Assembly: GCA_002350805.1 (NCBI GenBank)
Contig: DEFO01000034.1
Span: forward strand, 33,557 to 97,556
Direction of reading: 5' to 3'
DNA: 64,000 nt
Source of the DNA: Prevotella sp. UBA2850
GTDB lineage: Bacteria; Bacteroidota; Bacteroidia; Bacteroidales; Bacteroidaceae
The notes under the pieces were generated by a model. It worked only from the letters and a program-made list of their open reading frames with translations, did no database searches and had not been told where the DNA came from. Below, one piece after another: positions 44,611 to 52,216 of this stretch; within the stretch, counting starts at the first letter, position 1; every line of letters begins with the position of its first letter. A program made the position numbers and the translations under genes.

Positions 44611-45807
44611 ATGATAGCGAGAATCATCATCCCCCTCATCCTTATGATTGTCCTGTCTGATTTGTATCTCGACAGACACTATCTGCGCCGCCGTGTGAAG
44701 TACACATGGTGGAAACGCCTGCTCTGGTGGATTCCCGGAGCTGCTATGATGGTCTTCGCGATTGTCCTGTCCTGTTCGAAGGACTTTGCCCCCGACGACA
44801 TTTCGGTGCTCTATTGGTTTTTGTTCCTGCTGGGCTTGGTGGTGGTTCCTAAGGCTGTCTATGCCCTCTGCTCGTTTTTGGGCTGGCGCTTCTGCCGCTG
44901 GCGCAAGAAACGCATCAATTGGGGAAACCTCATCGGACTCGTTCTGGCTTTCTACACCATCTTTGTACTGATTTACGGCAGCACTATCGGGTTCAGCCGA
45001 CTGGAGGTGAAGCATCTTGACTATACTTTTGATGATCTGCCAGCGGCTTTCGATGGCTATAAGATTGTGCATTTCTCCGACATCCATGTGGGTTCTTACA
45101 CGGGTTCGCGCAAAGCCATTCTCGACCGCGCCCTCGACAGTATTGATGCCCAGCAGGCCGATGCCATCGTTTTTACCGGCGACATTCAGAGCATCCGTCC
45201 GCACGAACTCTATCCGGTCATGGGCCGGCTGAGCCAGCTGAAAGCCAAAGACGGCGTTTTCTCTGTGTTGGGCAACCACGACTATTCGTATTATACGCGC
45301 CACGACGACCCCGCCATCCGGGCTGCCAGTGAGCGTGAAGTTATCAGCCGCCAGCGCCAGATGGGTTGGCAGTTGCTGCTGAACGAGCATCGGGTGATTC
45401 GCCGTGGCAACGACGAGTTGGTCATTGCCGGTATGGAAAACCTTGGAGAGGAGAAACCGGGCTTGCCACCGGGCGACTATCCCTTGAAAGGCGATGCGAA
45501 GAAAACCCTGAAGGGTGTTGATCCTGAAGCATTTGTTGTCATGCTGGAGCATGAGCCATGGGCATGGCGCCATCACATTCTTCCTGAGCGCAAGGTGCCC
45601 CTCACCTTGAGCGGCCATACGCACGGCGGACAGATTACGTTCTTCGGATTGTCGCCCATGGGAGTGTTTCAGAAAGAGTGGTGCGGCGAATATCGCGAGG
45701 GAAACAGCATTCTCTATGTGACAAAAGGCTTGGGCGGCGTCATCCCTTTGCGTTTTGAGGCAACGGGCGAGATTGTCGTCATCACGCTCCACTCGAAAAA
45801 GAAGTGA
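44611..45807 (+). CDS. Membrane-anchored metallophosphoesterase
   Basis: The 398-aa product has three or four N-terminal helices (1-130) and a calcineurin-like phosphoesterase domain: HFSDIHVGS, FTGDIQS, LGNHDY and SGHTHGGQ bind two metal ions. This build is found in enzymes such as the YkuE/YaeI type. The substrate is not evident. It runs toward the minus-strand MetH-activation gene. Confidence 0.9.
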   Translation: MIARIIIPLILMIVLSDLYLDRHYLRRRVKYTWWKRLLWWIPGAAMMVFAIVLSCSKDFAPDDISVLYWFLFLLGLVVVPKAVYALCSFLGWRFCRWRKKRINWGNLIGLVLAFYTIFVLIYGSTIGFSRLEVKHLDYTFDDLPAAFDGYKIVHFSDIHVGSYTGSRKAILDRALDSIDAQQADAIVFTGDIQSIRPHELYPVMGRLSQLKAKDGVFSVLGNHDYSYYTRHDDPAIRAASEREVISRQRQMGWQLLLNEHRVIRRGNDELVIAGMENLGEEKPGLPPGDYPLKGDAKKTLKGVDPEAFVVMLEHEPWAWRHHILPERKVPLTLSGHTHGGQITFFGLSPMGVFQKEWCGEYREGNSILYVTKGLGGVIPLRFEATGEIVVITLHSKKK

Positions 45808-45827
45808 CTACTGACTGTCGTTCCTTT

Positions 45828-46649
45828 TCATTCGTTTTTCAACAGACTTGATGCCAGGAAACGGCGCATCAAAACCACTGGTATGCCACGCCGACGTGCA
45901 TAGTCAACCAACTGGTCCTCACCTATCTTGCCCACATCAAAATAACGGGCTTTCGGATGCGCCATCATCAATCCCGACACCGAAGCATGTGGAGTCATCA
46001 TTCCGCTTTCAGTCAGCCGTATACCAATGTCTTTCATCCCCAGCAGGTCGTCCAGCACAAAATTGATGCTGGTATCTGGCAGCGAGGGATAGCCCACGGC
46101 CGGGCGTATGCCCTGAAACTTTTCCTGATGTAGTTCGTCGATAGTCAGGTGCTCGTCGGCTGCGTATCCCCAGTAATGTCGGCGCACCTGCTCATGCATG
46201 TGCTCAGCAGCCGCCTCGGCCAGTCGGTCGGCCAGCGTCTGAACAAGCATCCGCCGGAAAGGATCATCAGGATACATCTGCTCGGAGCGATGGTCGGTGC
46301 TAGTGGCAAAAAGTCCTATCCGGTCTTTCTGTCCTGACGAAAGAGGTCTCAGAAAGTCAGCAAGACAGAGGTTCGGGGCGCCTGTCTGCGTGTGTTTTTG
46401 TTGGCGAAGCATGGGCAGCCGGTGGTTGTCTATCACGATGTCATCGCCGTCGCTGTTGGCATCGTAGATGGCAAACAACGCATAAACGGGGCATTGGGCC
46501 TCCATCTCGCGAAGCATATCAACGGCTTCCTGCCGCAACTGCTCCTGCTGGGCGACGGGTTTGCCGCTCAGTCCCCATGCATGAAAGAAATAGAGCCAGT
46601 TGATATATGGCTCTATCTCGCTGATTCGATATGTTAGGATTTTTCTCAA
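45828..46649 (-). CDS. Free-standing methionine synthase activation domain
   Basis: The 273-aa product matches the C-terminal reactivation domain of cobalamin-dependent methionine synthase: GIRPAVGYPSLPDTS, TESGMMTPHASVSG, and HPKARYFDVGKIGEDQL bind S-adenosylmethionine. It would re-methylate oxidised cob(II)alamin of a MetH encoded elsewhere. The catalytic modules of MetH are not in this window. An N-terminal helical part of about 80 residues precedes it. Confidence 0.87.
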   Translation of the reverse strand: MRKILTYRISEIEPYINWLYFFHAWGLSGKPVAQQEQLRQEAVDMLREMEAQCPVYALFAIYDANSDGDDIVIDNHRLPMLRQQKHTQTGAPNLCLADFLRPLSSGQKDRIGLFATSTDHRSEQMYPDDPFRRMLVQTLADRLAEAAAEHMHEQVRRHYWGYAADEHLTIDELHQEKFQGIRPAVGYPSLPDTSINFVLDDLLGMKDIGIRLTESGMMTPHASVSGLMMAHPKARYFDVGKIGEDQLVDYARRRGIPVVLMRRFLASSLLKNE

Positions 46650-46680
46650 CTTTCACTCTCACTTCCCGCCTCTTGTCGCC

Positions 46681-47439
46681 TTATTGGTCGGGATTCTCCA
46701 CAAACCCCTGATATTCGGGCACGAGGTCGGCCATAATGACCCTGTAGCTCTCGTCCATGCGCTCCTTGATGTCCTCAGCGCCCTGCTCCTTGGCATAGAT
46801 GGGGGCATGGATGGTGAGCGTCATGGGATGCCAGCACACCCACTTCCAGTCGCGCATGCGAGGCATGATATTGAACGAACCGTTGATGGTCAGCGGCACG
46901 ATGGGCAGTTGCAGTTCGTCGGCTAGCATGAAAGCGCCGCGGCGGAACGTACCCATGTGGCCAGTAAACGACCGGGCTCCCTCTGGGAAGACCACGAGTG
47001 AGATACCGTCGCGCAAGATGGCCCGTGCTTTATCGTAGGTCTCTTTCACCTTGCGCGGTCCGCTCTTGTCGACAAAAATCTGATGACTCTTCTCGCAGGC
47101 ATAGCCCACAAACGGAATCTTGCGCAGGCTGCGCTTCATCATCCACTTGAAGTTGCGGCACAGATAACCATAGATGAGGAAGATATCGAAGGCACCCTGG
47201 TGGTTGCTCACGAAGACATACGACTCACCTTTCTTCAGGTTCTCGCGCCCGCTGACTTTCACCGGAATAAGGAACACCCACAGGATGAAACGGGCCCACC
47301 ACTTGCCGGGCTCATAACCCCAGAAGTGACCGTTGCCCAACGAGCAGCCCACGACTACCGTGAGGCTGGTGATGATGGTGGCAATAATGGTCAGGGGCAC
47401 TGCCACGCATAGCTGATAGATGCGATAGAGATATTTCAT
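46681..47439 (-). CDS. plsC: 1-acyl-sn-glycerol-3-phosphate acyltransferase
   Basis: The 252-aa membrane enzyme adds the second acyl chain in phosphatidic acid synthesis. One helix at about 8-28 leads to the catalytic NHQGAFD motif and the FPEGARS motif for glycerophosphate binding, with IVPLTING later. It lies 40 bases behind the glycosyltransferase gene, on the same strand, and may share its transcript. Confidence 0.93.
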   Translation of the reverse strand: MKYLYRIYQLCVAVPLTIIATIITSLTVVVGCSLGNGHFWGYEPGKWWARFILWVFLIPVKVSGRENLKKGESYVFVSNHQGAFDIFLIYGYLCRNFKWMMKRSLRKIPFVGYACEKSHQIFVDKSGPRKVKETYDKARAILRDGISLVVFPEGARSFTGHMGTFRRGAFMLADELQLPIVPLTINGSFNIMPRMRDWKWVCWHPMTLTIHAPIYAKEQGAEDIKERMDESYRVIMADLVPEYQGFVENPDQ

Positions 47440-47479
47440 CGGTTATTCTCTTTACCAATCATTCGTCTAATTCGCTTGC

Positions 47480-48238
47480 TCACTCATCTACAATCTTCGG
47501 ATATTTGCGCGTCCAGCCGTCCCAGCGCAGTCGCATCACGCCAAAGAAAGCCTCGCCGAAGATACCGCCGCTCATTTTGCTCACACCCTCGCGGCGGTTG
47601 ATGAAGATGACAGGCACCTCCTTGATTTTGAAGCCAATCTTATAGGCTGTGAACTTCATCTCTATCTGGAAGCCGTAGCCTTTGAAGCGTATCTTGTCCA
47701 GTTCGATGGTCTTCAGTACGCGACGCTTGTAGCATTTGAATCCAGCCGTGGTATCGTGCACCTTGAAACCAGTGACCAAGCGCACATATTTCGAGGCAAA
47801 ATAGCTCATCAGCACGCGCCCGATGGGCCAGTTCACCACGTTCACACCACTCACATAGCGCGAGCCGATGGCCAGGTCGTAGCCCTCATCGGCACAGGCA
47901 CTATAGAGCCGTGGCAGGTCATTGGGGTCGTGGCTGAAGTCGGCATCCATCTCGAAGATGTAGCCGTAGTCGCGCTCCAAGGCCCACTTGAATCCGGCAA
48001 TGTAGGCCGTTCCCAGTCCCAGTTTACCGCTGCGCTCGACAATGAACAGACGGTCGGCAAACTCGGTGTCAATCAGCCGGTGCACAATCTGTGCAGTTCC
48101 GTCGGGCGAGCCGTCGTCGATGACGAGGATATGGAAGCACTTCTGCAGCGCAAACACCGCACGGATAATCTTCTCGATGTTTTCCTTCTCGTTGTATGTG
48201 GGAATGATTACAATACTGTCGCTTGCATTCATAGTCAT
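47480..48238 (-). CDS. Polyprenol-phosphate mannosyltransferase-like GT2
   Basis: The 252-aa family-2 transferase has IIPTYNEKENI, IDDGSPDGT, and EMDADFSHDPNDL with the metal-binding DAD. The C-terminal end is cytosolic without membrane helices, as in the short DPM1 type. It probably charges undecaprenyl phosphate with mannose or a related sugar. The start MTMNASDS at 48238 is chosen because the promoter box lies just upstream. Confidence 0.9.
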   Translation of the reverse strand: MTMNASDSIVIIPTYNEKENIEKIIRAVFALQKCFHILVIDDGSPDGTAQIVHRLIDTEFADRLFIVERSGKLGLGTAYIAGFKWALERDYGYIFEMDADFSHDPNDLPRLYSACADEGYDLAIGSRYVSGVNVVNWPIGRVLMSYFASKYVRLVTGFKVHDTTAGFKCYKRRVLKTIELDKIRFKGYGFQIEMKFTAYKIGFKIKEVPVIFINRREGVSKMSGGIFGEAFFGVMRLRWDGWTRKYPKIVDE

Positions 48239-48262
48239 GTGATGATTGTTGGAATAATGATG

Positions 48263-48270
48263 CAAAAATA
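48263..48270 (-). promoter_or_regulatory. -7 box of the GT2-plsC transcript
   Basis: TATTTTTG on the minus strand, 24 bases before the start codon. Confidence 0.55.
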
Positions 48271-48460
48271 CAAAAAAATGGGGACACTGCAAATGTTTCG
48301 CCGTTTTTTGTGTCAAGTGCCGTTGTTTTTCGTGGATTGGGTTGGCGGCTAAATCAGCACCGGCAGATAAGCCTTATCAGCATCATAAAAGACTCATCGA
48401 GTCATAAAAACTTGATAAAGCAAAAAGAACGACTCATCATTTCATGATAAAAAAAGAAAA

Positions 48461-48494
48461 CTGGAGCACGCAGGAATAACCTACATGCGTCCAG
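48461..48494 (-). terminator. Terminator overlapping the receptor's stop codon
   Basis: On the minus strand CTGGA...TCCAG with an inner partly paired stem is followed by TTTTCTTTTTTT. The left arm lies inside the last codons of the receptor gene. Confidence 0.8.
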
Positions 48495-50889
48495 TTTGTT
48501 CTGTATCGACTCCCTTTCCACGGCTTACACGAGCTCTCATACTGCCCCAACGGAAAGTATAACGAACGGTTAAGTTGACCCGATGGGGGCTGTAATTAGT
48601 GTGATGATGCTGAGTTACGCCATCAACATAAGTATGTCGGGAGGAGTACGACCAATACTTATAGGCAAGAGCCACCGACAACCGGTTCTTGAGGAACATT
48701 TTCCGAATGGTCTCCGTAAAGCGAATCTGACTCCCATTACTGGTTTCCAAAGTCTTTGCAGGTGGTTCCCATTGGAAATCGGTGTTCAGGATAAAGCCGC
48801 CGGGAAGTGTGTTGTTCGACAAAAGTGCGACGAAACTTGAGAAATGGGTGGCCGACCTGCCGAGATACTTCTCATTCTTCAGCGCACCAAGCAGATTCAT
48901 CGAAACCATCCACTTCTTGGTGATGGGCTTGCTCCAACTGACATTTGCGCTCCACTTGTCAGTCTCTCCCACATCATCATACGAGGAGTACATCACATCG
49001 GCATCCTGCTCCTTATATACATGCGAGCCGAATAGCGGCTGCTGCTCCCAGCTTACGTCAAGCGATAGTCGCCCGAAAAGAGTGAGCGTGGCTCCTAATC
49101 TGTCGAAGACGACAGGCTTCAGATACGGATTTCCAACACTATACGAGTACTCACTATCCCACAATACGGCAGGATTGAGCATGGACATCGACGGTGTTGT
49201 CAATCCACGCAGATAGGTAAACCGCAAGTTGTGATTCCGTTTTTGATGAATCACATAGTTCAATCTGACATTAGGAAAGAGATGATCGTAGTCACTGGCG
49301 TAATTTTTATCAGATTGCAGCTTTGAGCGCGGATTGATATGTTCGTGCTCATAACGCAGCCCAAGTGATGCGCTCCACTTTCCTAATGAAAAGTCGTAAC
49401 TGCCATAGAGGGCGGCAACCTCTTCTTTGTAGAGAAAAAGGTCACTATATGTCATATACGGATTTACCACACCGTTTTCACTCTGTTTGTTATCAGTTTC
49501 GGTATCATTGTCCCAGCCCGTGAAAGCAGCGCCACCTCTAAGCTTGTTGTTTTTCCCCAACTTCTGGGTTACATCCACTTTCAGAGTATAGGTTTTCTTG
49601 TGCTGCTCGCTCTGGTTGTTGCTGTCCCACATATCGGTATTTCCTTCACGCCACACATGCTTATTCTGTGTCGACTTGTCATGAGCATAACTGGCATAGG
49701 TACTTACCTCGCCCGTCTTCCACGCGTGGATGTAATCAGCAGCCAGCTGATACTGGTCCGATTTGTTTTTACCCCATGAGAGATCTGCAATCTCACCAAG
49801 CATGGTCGAACCGGAATAATTAGTAATGTCCGACCGTCCGTGTGAGTGATTGTTTTGCAAAAGTCCCCCCACCTCGAAAGTCACAATATCTTTCGGCGTA
49901 AAATCGTAGCCCAATCCCACGCTGAAGTTATACACCCTGCTATCATTGCCTGCTTTAGTGTTATCGAGCCGCCTGTTGCCTGACATCTCAAACAGGGTCT
50001 CGCCATAGCTTTTGCTGTCCACATCACTATAAGATAGCGACGCATTGCCATATGCCGACAACTTGCCTTGCCGCGACTGGAAGGTAACGGTTGGACGAAT
50101 GGAACTATAATAGCCTGTTTCACCGGCTACGCCCACGGTAGCCATGCCGCCATCGGTGAGATTCACGGTATGAATCTTGACAACAACCGATCCTGCCATC
50201 GATGCACGCTCCTCTGCCCCTGACGACGCAATAACTTGTATATCCTTAATGCTGGCGCCCTTCATGGTATTCAGATAATCGAGCAGGTCTTTTCCTCGAA
50301 GTCTCACGATACGACGATTTACATAGACACGAGCCACTGGGCGGCCAAACAACAACAAACGGTCGGCTGTTACCACCATGCCTGGCAAATAAGCCATGAT
50401 GACATCAACTGGTTGCTGGCGGAATTGGGGATTCTGCGTCAGATTCATGCGGTAGCCTTCCGCATCGTAACGAATACGGCGGCCCTTCACCAACACTTCG
50501 TTCAATTGCCGCACATCGTCAATCATACTCACATCCACCTGAACTTTCTTTTTTGCATCCACCTCAGCAGTAAACGGCTTAAAGCCCACAGCTGTCACCA
50601 CCATCGTGTACAGACCTGGTTGAACACGCAACGAATAACCGCCTTCCTCGTTTGTTACCGTCTGATAAACCCGGGCTGTATCTAGAACTGCTGTCAACCT
50701 CAGGTTGGCACCTGCCACACCATGGTTGGCATCGTCAACGACTATTCCGTTGACATCACTAACAGGAACAGAAGGATTTTGCGCCCACAAGATTGCGGGA
50801 ACAAACAACAATAACATATCCAAAAGAACGAAAAACCTCTTTTTCGCCAGCGTATCACCAAATGTCAATAACATCTCCTTCATTATCAT
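48481..50889 (-). CDS. Outer-membrane TonB-receptor-like barrel (carboxypeptidase-regulatory + OMP_b-brl_3)
   Basis: The 802-aa product has a signal segment (ending LLLFVPAILWAQ), a carboxypeptidase-like sandwich (VNGIVVDDANHGVAGANLRL), a short plug-like domain (VYVNRRIVRLRGKDLLDYLNTM) and a large barrel. It lacks the full plug of SusC and has no SusD partner. The -7 box lies only 6 bases before the first ATG, so translation may begin at the second ATG (50883) or later. The cargo is unknown. Confidence 0.85.
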   Translation of the reverse strand: MIMKEMLLTFGDTLAKKRFFVLLDMLLLFVPAILWAQNPSVPVSDVNGIVVDDANHGVAGANLRLTAVLDTARVYQTVTNEEGGYSLRVQPGLYTMVVTAVGFKPFTAEVDAKKKVQVDVSMIDDVRQLNEVLVKGRRIRYDAEGYRMNLTQNPQFRQQPVDVIMAYLPGMVVTADRLLLFGRPVARVYVNRRIVRLRGKDLLDYLNTMKGASIKDIQVIASSGAEERASMAGSVVVKIHTVNLTDGGMATVGVAGETGYYSSIRPTVTFQSRQGKLSAYGNASLSYSDVDSKSYGETLFEMSGNRRLDNTKAGNDSRVYNFSVGLGYDFTPKDIVTFEVGGLLQNNHSHGRSDITNYSGSTMLGEIADLSWGKNKSDQYQLAADYIHAWKTGEVSTYASYAHDKSTQNKHVWREGNTDMWDSNNQSEQHKKTYTLKVDVTQKLGKNNKLRGGAAFTGWDNDTETDNKQSENGVVNPYMTYSDLFLYKEEVAALYGSYDFSLGKWSASLGLRYEHEHINPRSKLQSDKNYASDYDHLFPNVRLNYVIHQKRNHNLRFTYLRGLTTPSMSMLNPAVLWDSEYSYSVGNPYLKPVVFDRLGATLTLFGRLSLDVSWEQQPLFGSHVYKEQDADVMYSSYDDVGETDKWSANVSWSKPITKKWMVSMNLLGALKNEKYLGRSATHFSSFVALLSNNTLPGGFILNTDFQWEPPAKTLETSNGSQIRFTETIRKMFLKNRLSVALAYKYWSYSSRHTYVDGVTQHHHTNYSPHRVNLTVRYTFRWGSMRARVSRGKGVDTEQTGRM

Positions 50890-50895
50890 ACCTCA

Positions 50896-50903
50896 CAAAT
50901 ATA
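50896..50903 (-). promoter_or_regulatory. -7 box of the receptor gene
   Basis: TATATTTG on the minus strand. Confidence 0.5.
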
Positions 50904-50965
50904 GGATTTCCACAACCATCACAAGTATACTACTCTAAAACTGAAAGCAGTATAATCATGGAAGA

Positions 50966-52075
50966 TTATTCACTTTTTCCCTCCTGCTTCAGACTATTTC
51001 TCTCTATTCGCTGGAGCGCACCGCGAGCCTGAAGTTTCATCAATCTGAGTTTTTGGTTGTCAGGTTCTTTCTCTGCCAATCGCAAGAACTGCTCATAGTA
51101 TTTCTTCTCGTTCTCCTGATCGGCGAGCATCATGCCATAGGTCTGTCCTAAATTAAAAAGGGTGGCCATGGAGTTTGGGTTGTAGTCAAGATGCATCTTC
51201 CATATATCAATCGCCTCCTGATAGTGTTCACTTTCATAATATGCCTCGGCCAGCGACAGGGTGAGCTGACGCATATAGACAGTATCGGGGAGAATAAGAT
51301 CGAGTGCGCGCGATAAGTGTTTTACCCCCTCGTCATAACGTTTCAGTTCGTTGCAGATGGTGCCCAGCCGCTGCACACATCCATAATGACGGTATTCATT
51401 CATTTCAGCAGCCTGGCTCAATCGCTGGTGGGCCAGTTCAAGACTGTCCATCTGTGAGTAGCACATGCCTGACGAATAAAGCGTATTGAAAGTTGAATCG
51501 CCCAAAGAGAGCAACCGGTCGTAGATATCAGCAGCCTTCGGGTAATCCTGACATAAGAAGTAACAGTCGGCCAAGGCGCGGTTCACCTCAATGTTCGAGG
51601 TGTCCTTACGGAAATACTCCTCAGCACATTTTGCCCCGTTCTGAGGCTGTTCGGTCTGTGCATAGGCCGTAGCCAAACGGGCAACGACCTCGCCGTCCAT
51701 TGGGAAACGGGCATTCAGCATGCGCCCCCAGTACACCAGAGCATCGTTGTCTGCTAGTTTCTGGCTGCTAAATACCAGCTGCCGCAACGACTCATGGGTC
51801 TGGCTATGGTCGTGAAGTGAACTCAACAACTTGACACAACGTCGGTAGTCCATACGTTTATATACGCAGTTGGCCAGAGCAAGGCGCGTGGCATCGCAGT
51901 CGTTCAATGCAAAAGCCTGCTCATAATACTGTAAGGCACCAAAAGTATTATACTCATCCATACAACTGTCACCGGCAGACAATAGTGAGTCTAACGATTC
52001 TTGCGCATGAAGCGAGAACGAAAAGGATAGCATTACCCATATAGGCAAATAATGGAAAATGACCGTCTTCTTCAT
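50966..52075 (-). CDS. Secreted TPR-repeat protein
   Basis: The 369-aa product has a signal peptide (ending FSLHAQ) and about eight TPR-like helical pairs (for example ALQYYEQAFALNDCDATRLALANC, EAIDIWKMHLDYNPNSMATLFNLG). Such proteins act as scaffolds in the periplasm or at the outer membrane. No enzyme domain is seen. It has its own promoter; a link to the receptor gene downstream is only positional. Confidence 0.85.
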   Translation of the reverse strand: MKKTVIFHYLPIWVMLSFSFSLHAQESLDSLLSAGDSCMDEYNTFGALQYYEQAFALNDCDATRLALANCVYKRMDYRRCVKLLSSLHDHSQTHESLRQLVFSSQKLADNDALVYWGRMLNARFPMDGEVVARLATAYAQTEQPQNGAKCAEEYFRKDTSNIEVNRALADCYFLCQDYPKAADIYDRLLSLGDSTFNTLYSSGMCYSQMDSLELAHQRLSQAAEMNEYRHYGCVQRLGTICNELKRYDEGVKHLSRALDLILPDTVYMRQLTLSLAEAYYESEHYQEAIDIWKMHLDYNPNSMATLFNLGQTYGMMLADQENEKKYYEQFLRLAEKEPDNQKLRLMKLQARGALQRIERNSLKQEGKSE

Positions 52076-52097
52076 AACTGATATCTGATACTTACCG

Positions 52098-52105
52098 CAA
52101 AAATA
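52098..52105 (-). promoter_or_regulatory. -7 box of the TPR gene
   Basis: TATTTTTG on the minus strand, 22 bases before the start codon. Confidence 0.5.
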
Positions 52106-52216
52106 ATATAAAAAAATGTGTTTTGCAAAAAAAATTACACTTTTTTACACACAAGCCGAATTGAAAAGACAGGCCAGGGCCTTTTTTGCAAAAAAAACAG
52201 ATTCGCCAATGCCCGA

